Assembly: GCA_036346355.1 (NCBI GenBank)
Contig: CM070585.1
Coordinates: 3,115,001-3,179,000, forward strand
Length of the DNA stretch: 64,000 nucleotides
Direction: 5' to 3'
DNA from: Rhipidocladum racemiflorum
Lineage: Eukaryota > Streptophyta > Magnoliopsida > Poales > Poaceae
The notes under the pieces were generated by a model. It did no database searches. It was not told the DNA's origin and was given only the letters and a program-made list of their open reading frames with translations. A program made the position numbers and the translations under genes. This document shows, piece by piece, positions 1-10,740 of this stretch; the first letter of the stretch is position 1; each line of letters begins with the position of its first letter.

Positions 1-3000
1 TTTTCTTGCAGGGAATGGACTCAAAAGTCTCATCTTAAAACAATAGTCCAGTGCAACAGCAGCAGGCAGAAATATAAAAATGTTCTCAACCACACTATCT
101 GCACCATCAAGAATGAGTGATATTAAGGCATCAGTGCTCAGCTCGAAGGGCCTCCCATATTCCAGCATAGCAAGACCTGCAAATGATTTAGTTCCAATAA
201 ACAAAATAGCCATGCTCAGATAATAAGTTTTATAAATGACATCATCTGGTTTTACCTCTAACAAAAGCAAATGCAGCAGCAGCACCCGTTTTCAGTTGGA
301 TATTATCCAGATCTCTTCTAATGGCATACCGGAATGTGACTCCAAACAAAGCACAACTTATGAAAACAACCAATGACTGAACAAATAGTTGTGGCAAACT
401 GTGGACTTCATAGAAGGATATGGGCAAACTAGCCAGAACACCAATTATAGAGGAAACTGCTGCAGCTTTTACTGATTCTAGTCTCTCACTATCTTCATCG
501 ATATCACCACCTGACACATCTCCAAAGCTTTGATCCTCAAGACTAGAAGCCAAGGAACGTTGTGCTTCATTAATCATTTTTCTTGCCTGTAGCAATTCCC
601 GCTGGGTCTCTGCAATCTTATTTAGGTAATGCAGCATTGTAAACACATTATTAAGAAGAAATAGCCCACAGGAAGAACCAAGCTACAAAAAATTCACATA
701 TTTTCCATGTCTATTGAAGGAAATATATTTTAATGATTACAGAACTGTATTATCATATAAAGTTGATATCACAACTAATAATCATTCTGCCTTCATCGTC
801 ATGGGACCACATGAATATGGCACATGCTACCAGTACTTTATGTTTGCCCAAAAGACATGGAACCATCTAATTTTCTTTGTTTACCAGACAAATCAACATG
901 TTTGCAAAGAGCTATATTTTTACAATGCATCTCAAGCTGGATATGCATAACACATCATGATGGAGCAAGCAAACAATATGTAAAATCCAATTTACAAACA
1001 GTACAGATCTGATGCTCGGCACTTTATCCAGAGAAACACCCAAAGGGCGTCTTGAAGGCTTGAACCAAAAAGGGTGGAAAAGTCTGTTCAATAGAAGGCA
1101 ATAAGATGTCTGTAAGGTTTGCATTAAACTCTCTAGTCGGCATGACATTGCGGGTTTCACAAATAGCATCTCTTTTGCCTGCAGGAACATAGCGCCCAAG
1201 CAGTAACAAGCTTTGGCGATATATAGTTAACTAGAGGTTTTCACATTCTCTGCCACTGGTTTCTCTATCGGCTCTCATTGTTTTCACGCATTGCCTTCCT
1301 AAATTGCATGCACCCATGGCCTGATTCTTGTTGGAACAAACCAAGAATCAAACTCACACACTAAACGTGAGCTCTCCTTGGACTCGAACAGATAAGCAAA
1401 CTCTCGGCGACGCACACCCTTTTCTGGTTTTCTCTGTTTGGCTGTTCAATCACAAACGCTAGAATTACATGGCTAAATAGCTTCACCCACGTACATGCAA
1501 GAGCAACAGCCTGTCCGGGTCTCGTGCGCACGCATGCACGATCCACCACTTCCGCACTCACGCAACGTCTCACGTATGATCCACAGGAATCGATCCGGCT
1601 GAGCAGAGGCCACGCCTCAACGTGCTAATGCATGCAGGTAGCTACTTTGCCAACTCAACTAAAAAATGCATGCAACACACGCGCACACACTACTCCATGT
1701 ACATGACACACATGTACGGCTAACTAGCTAATACAAACTCCAAAGCAACTTATTATTTGACTAATCAAGATTAGTGCTAACAATTTCCCCCTTAATCCTG
1801 ACTTGCTTTCTTAACAACCCATCACAGGAGACACGGCTCGTCGTAAGCCGTCGCTAGCAGCGCCTCTTCCCTTTTCGGCTTGCGGCAATCTTTGGCAAAA
1901 TGCCCACGAACACCACAGTTGTAGCATTTGCCTCTCTTCCCCGCTAACTTGTGCTCATTTGGTGTCAGAGTTGATCTTTGTTGTTTAAAGTAAATCGTCG
2001 TCATGGTTGCCGCTACAGCCACCACCCGCCTTGCCACGGTCGCGGTTCTTCTTCTTGTCACCGGAATCGTCGCCATTTTGCTTATGTCGAGCCTACCACT
2101 CGGCCGCCATGAGGAGAAGCTGACCATCGCCATTGGAGCCAGACTCGCGAAGGCGCAACCGCTCATCAACCGCCCCAAGGCCTCCTCGTATGCCATAGTG
2201 CTAGTGTCGCAAAATTGCTCGATGCCGGCGACAACGGGGTAGAAGCGATCCGGCACGGTGTCAAGAAGCTTCTTCACTAATGCCGAATCCTCCAAAGTAG
2301 CCCCGAGATTGGCGTACCGCACCTTCATACCGCTGAGCTTGCCGACATAGTCATCTAGCGTTTCGCCATCCTTCATGCGGAGAGCATCGAACTCTCCCTT
2401 CAAGGTCGCCAGGCGCGCCGCTTTGACACAATCCGCCCCGACGAACCTTGTCTTAAGGCTATCCCAAACCTCCTTCGCCGTTTTCTTCGCCGCCACCCGC
2501 AACAAAATATCTTCGGGAAGGGTTTGGAGAAGTAGCGCCCTCGCCATCTTGTCCTTCCGCGCCTCCACCGCCGCGCCCTCCGTCGGGGCTACGGCCTCCC
2601 ACAGACCTTGCGCGTCCAGCAGGGCCTCCGCCTTGATGGCCCATGTGGTGTAGGTCATCGTAGTGAGCTGCGGATAATGGAACGTGACACCACTGCTTCC
2701 CCCGGCACCATGCGGAACCAACGCCATGGAGTCGAGGTAGTAGCGCAGGACCTTGAGCATACAAGGCTCTGATACCAATTGTTGGAACAAACCAAGAATC
2801 AAACTCACACACTAAACGTGAGCTCTCCTTGGACTCGAACAGATAAGCAAACTCTCGGCGACGCACACCCTTTTCTGGTTTTCTCTGTTGGCTGTTCAAT
2901 CACAAACACTAGAATTACATGGCTAAGGCCCCGTTTGGTACGATTCCATATTCTAGTAGAAACGGAAACGGTTCCAGATTCTTGGTAGAAACGTTTCAGG

Positions 3001-4252
3001 TAGAATCAGAATCACTTTCTGCAAACCGTTTGGTACGGTTCCAGATTCTAGTAGAAACTAGTAGAAACGGGGTTGAGGGTGATTCAGCCACGGCGTGGAA
3101 AAAGAAGAAACGTTCTGAGGAGAATCGTTCCGAGTTTTAGCCCGTTTGACTGGGTTTCTCCCAGATTCTAGTAGAAACAGCTCGGTTCCAAATTACCAAA
3201 CGGGGCCTAAATAGCTTCACCCACGTACATGCAGGAGCAATAGCCTGTCCGGGTCTCGTGCGCACGCACGCACGATCCACCACTTCCGCACTCACGCAAC
3301 GTCTCACGTATGATCCACAGGAATCGGTCCGGCTGAGCAGAGGCCACGCCTCAACGTGCTAATGCATGCAGGTTAGCAGGTAGCTACTTTGCCAACTCAA
3401 CTAAAAAATTCTTGCAACACGCACGCACACACTACTCCATGTACATGACACACATGTACGGCTAACTAGCTAATACAAACTCCAAAGCAACTTATTATTT
3501 GACTAATCAGGATTAGTGCTAACAATTCTATTGTTCGGCTAATTAAAGAGAATCATTCCTGAAAGTCGTCGGCACCACATTAGCTCAAACACAAGGGCGT
3601 CAGTCACCAAACATCATAGGGCCACACAGTACTACCACAGCCACAGGAGCACAGCACAGCGTCGCACCAGAATTAAGCAGAACCACACTGGTGGTGCCGG
3701 TTCATGCTACGTCTGGGGCCACCTGGCGCGCGTAGCAGGGTGCGGCTGGACGCACGTACAGTACAGGCAGGTCAGGCCAGGTCAGTCTCCCATGAGTGAC
3801 CCACGCGCCCTCACCAGGGCCATCGTTCGTTGCGCCGATCAGGCAAATCATCGGACAGGTTACAGGCAGCAGCATGTCGTGGTGATATACTATACCTCGT
3901 CGCGGCGTTTCTCGAGGCGGCGGACCTCCTCGCTGGCGACGCGGGCGGCGGCCTCCTGGCGCTCGATGTCGGCGAGCGCGGCCCGGGCGCGCTCCACGCG
4001 GCGCTCGGCGGCCTCCACGCCCTCGAGAAGCGCCCGGTTCTCCTCACGCCGTAGCAGCTCGTCCACCTTCTCCCCCACCACCGAGCTCAGCCACCCCGCG
4101 GTGCGCTCCTCGCCGCCGCCGCCGCCTGCGCCCTCCCTGGGGGCGCATCTTCCGCGGACACCTCGGCCTCGGAGGCGACATCGCGCGGCGAGGGGATTCG
4201 TGGGGAGGAGAGGGAACTGGACGGGCGGGCGGAGGAGCGCGTGGCCTTGCAT
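1..4252 (-). CDS. Plastid-targeted coiled-coil membrane protein, unknown function (partial, 3' end outside window)
   Basis: I do not recognise a named family. The model has exon 1 at 4252-3896, exon 2 at 616-256 and exon 3 at 176-1, continuing past the left edge. Exon 1 starts at an ATG followed by an S/T/P/R-rich leader that looks like a chloroplast transit peptide (MQGHALLRPPVQFPLLPTNP), then a charged helix (VDELLRREENRALLEGVEAA). Donor GTATAG follows GACGAG in phase 0. Exon 2 continues the coiled coil (ETQRELLQARKMINEAQ), then an acidic linker and two hydrophobic segments (VSSIIGVLASLPISFY; LFVQSLVVFISCALFGV). Exon 3 reads on through GLAMLEYGRPFEL to a third hydrophobic stretch (IFIFLPAAVALDYCF). 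The exon 2 acceptor is uncertain: AAATAAG|ATTGCAG keeps phase 0, and CTACAG|GCAAG is an alternative. Intron 1 is about 3.3 kb because an LTR element is inserted in it. The location in a plastid membrane is inferred. Confidence 0.7.
1329..1782 (-). repeat. 3' LTR of the gag-only element (454 bp)
   Basis: This is a direct repeat of 2780-3524 with the same termini (TG...CA in both orientations). It lacks the MITE found in the other copy: the sequence around 1470-1480 reads GGCTAAATAGC without interruption. The flanking TSD base block ATTCT is at 1324-1328. Confidence 0.9.
1822..2760 (-). pseudogene. Copia gag (UBN2-type) with C-terminal zinc knuckle, frame-shifted in the middle
   Basis: The frame encodes a retrotransposon capsid protein. 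The N-terminal half carries the plant Copia gag signature (WAIKAEALLDAQGLWEAV; EVWDSLKTRFVGAD; DETLD-type motif as DGETLDDYVGKL). A CX2CX4HX4C knuckle (CYNCGVRGHFAKDC) lies near the C-terminus at about 1880-1925. The frame stays open upstream to 2808, but that crosses the primer-binding site and LTR, so the ATG at 2758-2760 is the better start. Between about 2190 and 1990 the open frame reads unlike gag. The gag-like reading lies one frame over and contains a TAG, so two compensating indels have probably kept the ORF open by chance. It is therefore called a pseudogene. Confidence 0.75.
2765..2777 (-). promoter_or_regulatory. Primer-binding site (initiator tRNA-Met) of the gag-only element
   Basis: The minus strand reads TGGTATCAGAGCC two bases after the LTR end. 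This is the standard plant LTR-element site complementary to the 3' end of initiator tRNA-Met. Confidence 0.85.
2780..3524 (-). repeat. 5' LTR of the gag-only element (745 bp, MITE-interrupted)
   Basis: This is the longer LTR copy. The extra length relative to 1329-1782 is a 281-bp MITE with its 3-bp TSD, plus a small duplication near 3371 (GCAGGTTAGCAGGTAGC against GCAGGTAGC). The flanking ATTCT is at 3525-3529. Other LTR differences are scattered substitutions. Confidence 0.9.
2927..3207. mobile_element. Tourist-like (PIF/Harbinger) MITE, 281 bp
   Basis: Terminal inverted repeats GGCCCCGTTTGGTA / TACCAAACGGGGCC are flanked by the 3-bp duplication TAA (2924-2926 and 3208-3210). The sister LTR preserves the empty site (GGCTAAATAGC), so both ends and the TSD are established directly. 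The interior repeats the words TTCTAGTAGAAAC and GGTACGGTTCCAGATTC. It has no coding capacity. Confidence 0.93.
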
Positions 4253-4699
4253 TGTGTTTGTTCGCGGCGGCCGCGTGCTCTCTATGGTTTGGATTGGAAG
4301 CGGGCGGTGAGGAGTTGGGCGGCGACTAGTGAGTGGAGCTTGACCCACTGCATGCGGACCTACTGTAGTCTGCCACTCACTGCAGGTGGGACCCACACCA
4401 GATTAGTGGGCCATCAGATCAATAGTACAACAGCGGTACACTAGTAGTAAGTAGTAACACTACCAAAGCAGACCTGAAGTGTTCCAGGCAAAGCCACCGA
4501 TGACCTCCGGAAATAATTCTCTCTTTGAATATCGGCTTAATCTTTAAAACACAGTTTTTACTTCCAATTTTCATGTATCTAATTTAAATTAATAAAATTA
4601 ATACTTTTCGAGACAAATCTATACGTATAATTTTCATGTATCTAATTTAAATGTTTAAAAACGTATTAACAGTTAAAGTTTTAACAAGTGCTTGTCTAT

Positions 4700-5538
4700 A
4701 CTAGCAAAAACAAATGTTAGGCAACTTTGCGCAACGTAAGTTTGAGGTACATACCAATGCAGGCTGCAAATCCATTGAAACCAAGAACAGCATCCGCCCG
4801 CCCATTTTCCCACCCCGGGCACCCACCAGAAAACACAGTACAACACCATCTCCTCGTGCTGCTCACTGATGAGCAGCACCTCGCCCTCGCGCTCCCCGAG
4901 CATGAACCGCTCCCCCACTGGCTCGCTCTCGTCATCGTGCTCTCCTCCAACAAATGATAACTCCAGAGCACATCAACCAGCGCGTAGAGGATGCCGTCAA
5001 CAAAGATCATATCATCGAACACATGGGGAGAATCGGCGCCAGCCACGCGCCAGAGCACATCAACGGGGTGGCAGTGCTGAACGGTGGGCCTGCCGGGCAA
5101 GAAGAGGACGGCGAGGAGGTCATCTGAGAGGATGACGCGGGAGAGCGGGGCGGGGACCTTGTGGAGGCGGAGCTGATCGCCTGTGAAGAGGTGCAGGAGG
5201 AGGAGCCTCGGGGGGTACTGGGCGGATGCGGTGGTGGCGGTGACCAGGAAGCCGTGGGCGTAGAAGAGGGTGTGACGGGAGGGGGGCAGGTGGAGGCGCA
5301 GGTAGAAGAGCGCCTCGGAGGAGGGGAAGAGGGCGACGAGCAGCAGCGGGGCCTGGGAGGCGAGAAGGGGGCGCGACGGCGGGAGGAGGGCGCGCTAGGA
5401 GGAGCGCAGGGTCGAGGGACGTCAGGCGGCGGGCGATGTCCGGGAGGAGATCCAGCGGGGGGACGCGAGTGGGCATAGGCGGCGGGGGTGGACGAGGAGT
5501 AGGCACCGCCGGTCGCCGCCGCTTCTCGGTCGCCATTT
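4700..5538 (-). pseudogene. F-box protein (DUF295-like) pseudogene with frameshifts
   Basis: The ATG at 5538-5536 opens a short leader and an F-box-like helix (LLPDIARRLTSLDPA), typical of grass F-box proteins that act as SCF ubiquitin-ligase adaptors. At about 5370 the sensible reading moves to another frame (VALFPSSEALFYLRLHL; RVILSDDLLAVLFLPG; VFDDMIFVDGILYALVDVLW). Near 4960 it moves again (GEHDDESEPVGERFMLGE; EVLLISEQHEEMVLYCVFWW). The beta-strand pattern after the F-box resembles DUF295-type F-box proteins, but I cannot prove the subfamily. No single frame covers the protein, so it is called broken; base-calling errors or tiny introns are the alternatives. It lies upstream of gene 1 on the same strand. 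Confidence 0.55.
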
Positions 5539-5602
5539 TCCCGTCAAAATATTTATGTTTTTTTTTTCCTTTTCTTTTGCCAGGTTTGGAGCAAAACGGC
5601 AA

Positions 5603-5788
5603 GGGTTTTGATAAGTTTCATCCGGATGTTTTCTTTAGTAACTATCATTCAAATTTTAGGTCATTGGATTTGCTTTCAGATCAATGCACACCCCCCCTGA
5701 ATTAGAGGTGGGTTGATCCTATGGATGTGTGTTTTGATCGTACGGTCCAAAGTTTGGATGATTTTTAGGACAAAAACATCCGAATGAT
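5603..5788. mobile_element. MITE-like element with CATCCGGATG ends (copy 1)
   Basis: The ends contain TCATCCGGATGTTTT and AAAACATCCGAATGA in inverted orientation. A near-identical copy lies at 46400-46585, sharing the interior text TTGGATTTGCTTTCAGATCA and GTGTTTTGATCGTACGGTCC. It is non-coding, and its class is not determined. Confidence 0.65.
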
Positions 5789-6315
5789 GCCTATACACTC
5801 CCAAACGGCAAAACCTGCCTAACGCAACTTGCTAAGGCGACGGGTAGAAAGTAGCGAAGACGAGTCAACGACCCGCTGCGTCCAGTGATCATGGGCTCCC
5901 GGCCCAAGGCCCATGGCATTCGATTTCGAGAAAATATTGCTCTCGAAAGGGCATTCTCGCCTCAAAAAATAAGAAATATTATTGGGCATAGAAGAAACAC
6001 GAGTATAGAAACTAGAAAGCACAGCTAGTCAATGACCCAGAACCATCAGAATTAACCTCTTAATATACATAAAAAAGAACCATCAGAATTCTGAAGCCAT
6101 AATCAGAGTTTATTATATTCGCAGGTACTACAAGCGCAATGTTATTCCATATATAAGTTTTTAGAGAATTCCATGCTTCTTACACAAGGCACACGCTAGT
6201 GCATGCGGCGGAGCCAAAACTGTAATGGTCCGTTGCAACTGGTGGTTCCAGCCCTCATAATTCATGAACACAAGGAAAAGAATACAGCAACGTAATGGAA
6301 TTGATACAGGACAGG
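5789..6315. other. Intergenic stretch, 3' flank of SNF8
   Basis: No coding signal is seen. It should contain the SNF8 3' UTR, which lies at its right-hand end because that gene reads leftwards. Confidence 0.4.
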
Positions 6316-9096
6316 TTATGACTTCCCTTCAGCACCAGTTGCATCAGAACTGAGAGTGACACACGGGAACCAATATCTGCGCTTGCCGTCCCTGTGCCCA
6401 TCGTCGATCATAGCAAGTCCCTCCTGGTTGTGCAATACGGTTTCGTCAGTTATAGATCGTCGATTGCATATAGGTACCAAAGAATTTTACGTCCAATTTT
6501 TATCTGGTCAGAAGCAGTGTCCAACAGGGATGCAAATGTGCAATCACAAATTTACAAGGATGGCTCCAACAAGCAGAATTCATCAGAGTTCCAACATAAC
6601 TGACAGATTGCTATCGTAGAGAGGGAATACGGAATCTGTATTTACCTTCAGCAAAGTTTCAAGGGCGTCGATCGCACGGCCGGTTGACCATGAGAATTCC
6701 TTCTCGACTTGTTCTACTGTGACATAGCCTTTAGCCTGCATGTGAATGATGTTATAACTGGAGAAATGTGGTAACTATGGTGTAGGTGACAGTTTGTGCA
6801 TGTTAGCAATTTGAAAGCTTAGAACAACCTAGTCTTGTTTACTATGTCTAGCTCCAAACTGAAATAAGCCTCACAACAAAGTTTTCCAAGGTATTATACG
6901 GTTGATTGGTGACTTCCAACATACGACAACCGATATTTGTATAATATACTATTGCATTAAATAATACACTAGTACAAGCACAGACCTGAGCTAGCTCAAG
7001 TATCGCATTGTGATCTTTATTCAATTCAGTAGGAACCGATCGCACAAGCTTTTTCTTCCCAACGGAAATTACTTCAAAGCCACTACCAAGGACCTGCGAG
7101 TTCACAAATGATGGGTCAGAAGAGCCAAAAACTATCCAAGTACAACAGATAACATTGTATTGAACCAGGATCGTCCGTTAAATCAAGAGCAAGCTTGCAA
7201 AAATGATGTGAGCGCAATTCTAAAATCCCAAATAAAATGTGAATCGAGAATTTAAGCTTAAAATACTTACCTTCAGCTTACTTATAGCACGTAAACAGTC
7301 ATCTGACGATAATGATCCAAGATCAGTTTTTCTCTTCTGACAGAGCAGTTTGCGGAGATCTAGCAAGTCAATCAAGCCACCATTATGCGATCTGGTTGCA
7401 ATGCACATGTCAACAATCTGAACACCTGCCACAATAGTCATAGATGTTAAGCAGAAGCATAAAAGGTAGCGATAACAAAAGAAACTTCCAAAAACAAAAG
7501 AACATCTAAGGAAGCTAAAAGTAAGTATACCAACCCAGTTCATAGTAGAAGTCACCAATCCCTAGAAGTTCCGCCCAAACTCCTTTATTAGATGCCAGGG
7601 GATCTACTCCAACTTTTGCACACATCTCATGAAACTGCTGTCTAAATACCGAATTTTTACGGATGTCATTCTGCACTAGCACATCATATATACAATGTTA
7701 CTAGAGAGCATTGGAATATGCTTGCCTTTTAAGCTCTATTATGATCTGTTGTAGGCTTGCAGCACACATGGGAATCACACATGGGAATAACAATGCAAAT
7801 ACCACCTCACTGTTATTAGATGCCATGAGACGAGTGAAATCTAGAACTATCACCCAGCTTTTTGTACTTTGTTTATTAAGGAGATGATTAACTGATTACT
7901 AAGTGGCCAAAGCCAGGAGATAATATCTGTCACTTAAATGGTAGAAATAAACCAATGAAGCAGCTAAATAGCATCATAATTTGACTATGATCCGTAAAAG
8001 GCAACATATAACTTTTCTAAAGATACAGTGTAATGTTCTAGATGGTGATTTGATAAGGCCATGTCAAAGAAAAAAAATACAAATTGGATGGTTTCTTTTC
8101 TTTCCTTTGACATATTTCTCAAGATTAGGAGATTATTCACGGCACTACTATGCGTTGCAACGGAAACACATTTTTTAATCAAATTATGCCACATGTTTAC
8201 AAAAATAAAGTTGCACCCTTTAGTTGCCACGGAGAGAGAGAAGTGGGGAATGGCCCGGCGGGGCGGAGCAGGTGTAGGCAGAAAGAAAGAGATGCGGTTG
8301 ATTTTCTTTTTATTCGCAAGAGATGGGAGGATTGTGTCACAGCCCACAGTCCATATGTCGACGCACTGGTTTTCTTAGAGAGGAGAGGGAGGACAGACGA
8401 CCACAACCAACTCGTATTTATATATTAGTAAAGATTCCACATGTTAAAAAATGCTGAAAATAACATATTTTCTTTGCTTCACATTCCAAATCCGATGAAC
8501 CTTTCTCGGTTTCGGACTTTTGGGTATATGCTGGGCCGTGCACTTATAAGCTAGTTAGGTTCCCTTCTTCAAAGTTTGATTGAGAAATTAAATCTACATA
8601 CAAGCAGTAGCTATATTGTTTTCAGGTTTGCCAAAAATAACCATTCCATTTGTGGGTGTAAGATTTCAATAGATTATACAAATGCAGCTGATATATCGTA
8701 ACCCCCAAGAACAATACCATTATCCACCGATGCCACTGTTAGATTGGAAATTTTGTTGCATCAATCGATTCAGTGAAGTATCATAATCTCAACCCCCCCC
8801 CCCCCCCCCCCCACTTTCCATATGCAACTAAAATACAGAGCAGGGGACCTTGTGCTTGCGAGCAAATTCTTCAAGCTGCGACCGAAACATTGCGAGCTGC
8901 TCCTTCATGACATCCGTCCTGATCTGTGCCACATTTTCCCCAACTAGCCGGAATTGATCCTAAAAGTTTCCAAGGACACTCTCATCTCATGATCCAAACA
9001 AACAAACAAAAAGTTTTAAGCTAACCAGCAAAGAACTTCACATACGCGAGTAGCCGCCGCGTTCTGCAATCCCGCGATCCCCGGCCGCCTCCTCAT
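6316..9096 (-). CDS. SNF8: ESCRT-II subunit VPS22 (SNF8/EAP30 family)
   Basis: ESCRT-II VPS22 helps sort ubiquitinated membrane cargo into multivesicular bodies at endosomes, in complex with VPS25 and VPS36. Exons are 9096-9046, 8959-8849, 7670-7535, 7425-7271, 7093-6986, 6735-6646 and 6423-6316 (stop TAA 6318-6316). They total 759 nt (252 aa), the normal length for the family. Family landmarks in order: start MRRRPGIAGLQNAAATR; basic/coiled N-terminus (RTDVMKEQLAMFRSQLEEF); KVGVDPLASNKGVWAELLG; GDFYYELG; SHNGGLIDLLDLRKLL; winged-helix segment GFEVISVGKKKLVRSVPTEL; second winged helix WSTGRAIDALETLLK; C-terminus DDGHRDGKRRYWFPCV. All phases join cleanly. The second and fifth exons use weak donors (GTCCCC and GTCTGT), which is odd but keeps the family reading. 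Intron 2 contains a 20-C run and a repeat insertion. Confidence 0.95.
8141..8433. repeat. Grass dispersed repeat with GCGTTGCAACGG / TATTAGTAAAG ends, in SNF8 intron 2
   Basis: One end reads CTATGCGTTGCAACGG, the other ATTTATATATTAGTAAAG. The same terminal words recur at 26788-26817 (ACTAGTAAAG...GCGTTGCAACGG) and, inverted, at 45955-45990. It is non-coding, and its class and exact ends are not fixed. Confidence 0.45.
8793..8812. repeat. Homopolymer run of 20 C
   Basis: An uninterrupted C tract in SNF8 intron 2, 37 bases downstream (in gene sense) of nothing coding and 36 bases from the exon 2 donor at 8849. Its length is likely to vary or be miscounted. Confidence 0.9.
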
Positions 9097-9897
9097 GCCT
9101 CCCCGTCTAAATCACACACAAGCTGCAGTTCAAGCAAGTCCGATCGGTCAATCGGCAAGGCACCTCTTGCGATTGGCGATCGATTCGAGATTTGGGCATT
9201 GTTTCGCGTGTGTCGTTAGTGTACACTGTACAGAAAGTTAATAGGAACAGGTAGCTGACGGCCAGGGGCGGAGACGGTACCTGAACCCGAGGGGGCGAAG
9301 ACCTCCGGCGGCGTACGACTGGATCCCCACAAGATCGTGCAGGCGCGGGCGGAGCGACCGAGCCGGGTCTCTTCCCCGCTCACTTGAGGCTTTCCTCCTA
9401 GCGGGCTCTTTTTTTTCCCACGGGCAGTCGGCACACGTGGTAGCCGAAGGAGCGGTGGCTTGTGGCGAGGGCAAGGAACGGTGGAGCCGTGGAGGGGTGA
9501 GGACCGAGGAGCGGTGCACGGCGGCGGAGGAGACGTGAGGCCGACCGACGGCGAGGAGGGACAGCTAAGGATGGGCCGGGGCCAGCGACTGCACGGGTGA
9601 GGATTAGGAAGCGAGAGATGAAACCAGTTTCAGAATTGGGCTAAGTCCGGTTGCACTGTTGAAATGGCTTCTTTTTGGGACGCGGGGATCTCACGGAGTC
9701 CTACGAAATTCCTGTGTCCTAAACGAGTCTTCAAAATTGAATTGGTCGGTACATCCAGCCATTGCCCATTGGGTTCATAATTTTGATTTAGATCCTTGCG
9801 TAGTTCTGGTAGATAAGAAATTGTTTTTGGATGGAGAATAGTTGGCTAATAGTCGTCTTTACATATCAGGAGTTCACAGCACATGTTGCGACAGTAA
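9097..9897. other. SNF8 upstream region
   Basis: It holds the GC-rich 5' flank and leader of SNF8 (to about 9540) and then AT-richer sequence with no recognisable gene. Short open frames here have no family features. Confidence 0.4.
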
Positions 9898-10289
9898 GAG
9901 CCTGTTTGAGGGGTTTAGCTTCGGATGTGTCTCGGCTTTGAAAGCACAGCCTCTCTAAACAGGCATGCTTTAGCACCGCTTCGCCTCAAAGCCATCATGT
10001 AAGCTCCCTCAAAGCCGAACCCCCTCTAGAAATGGTTTGACGCTTCTACTGTGCTTTGCCCGATCTCGCCCCGCTTCGCCCCTGGGGGTGTGTTTGGTTG
10101 GGTGTATGGTTGGAGAAATGGATGTAGGGATGCAAGATGAGGGTGTTTGGTTGCTCAGACATGCGCTTTGAACCTGGCCCGTGGGATGCAAATCGCCGCT
10201 GGGCCTGGCTCGCGGAAACGAGTGCTTCGATCGCTTTTGTCGCTGCTCGGCTAAGCGCTGGAGTACAGGAGATTCGGCCCACGCGGCCT

Positions 10290-10740
10290 AGGGTTGAAGA
10301 CTCCTCCCTACAAAGTCGCCTCTCCTCCTCGCCGCTTCCACGCCGCCCCTCCCAAATCCACCTCCACGCCGCCTCCTCCCTCCCCGAACTCGCCTCCACG
10401 CCGCCCTCCCTGGGACACCGGCTTCTCCCTGACGGCCCCTCTTCCCGACCGCCTTACACGCGCTCCTCCGCTCCGACCGCCACCCGATTCCTCCCTCGAC
10501 GCCGCTGCCGATTGCCTCTTTCCCGGACGCTGCGCCGACGCCGCTGCTTCTCCGGACGCCGCCGCTTCGACGCCGCTTCCTTCGACGCTGGCGCCAAATC
10601 GCTGGCTTCCTCCCCGGACGCCGCACCCCGAGCCGCTTCGCCTCCCTGGACGCCGCCTAACGCTACTGAAGTCGCCTCGTGACGCCGCCTCCCCACAACG
10701 CCAGGCTTCTACGCCAGGGTCTTCTCACAACCTACCAAGA
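10290..10740 (+). other. GC-rich low-complexity segment in the PIF element
   Basis: Long open frames on both strands here are Pro/Arg/Ser-rich translations of repeated CGCCGCC/TTCGACGCC words. I see no protein family and treat it as leader-like sequence, not a gene. Confidence 0.5.

Larger units (their letters stand above)
1329..3524 (-). mobile_element. Short non-autonomous Copia-type LTR retrotransposon carrying only gag (TR-GAG-like)
   Basis: Two direct repeats (1329-1782 and 2780-3524) begin TGTTGGAACAAACC and end AGTGCTAACA. They flank about 1 kb holding a single gag frame. A 5-bp target-site duplication ATTCT lies at 1324-1328 and 3525-3529. Read on the minus strand, the 5' LTR is followed by a primer-binding site complementary to initiator tRNA-Met (TGGTATCAGAGCC, 2765-2777). 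A purine tract (AAGGGGGAAAT) precedes the 3' LTR at about 1783-1795. No protease, integrase, RT or RNase H can be seen, so mobilisation would need enzymes in trans. The layout matches the published TR-GAG class. It lies in intron 1 of the plastid-protein gene, in the same orientation. Confidence 0.9.

Noticed and set aside
912..1209. Exon-like minus-strand frames in the plastid-gene intron (ICETRNVMPTREFNANLTDI)
   Set aside because: The text looks protein-like but no family is recognised, its phase is not needed to join exons 1 and 2, and an overlapping frame is also open.
3792..4310. Plus-strand Arg/Ser-rich open frame
   Set aside because: Antisense shadow of GC-rich exon 1 of the plastid-protein gene.
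5161..5478. Plus-strand Gly/Glu-rich open frame
   Set aside because: Antisense shadow of the F-box pseudogene.
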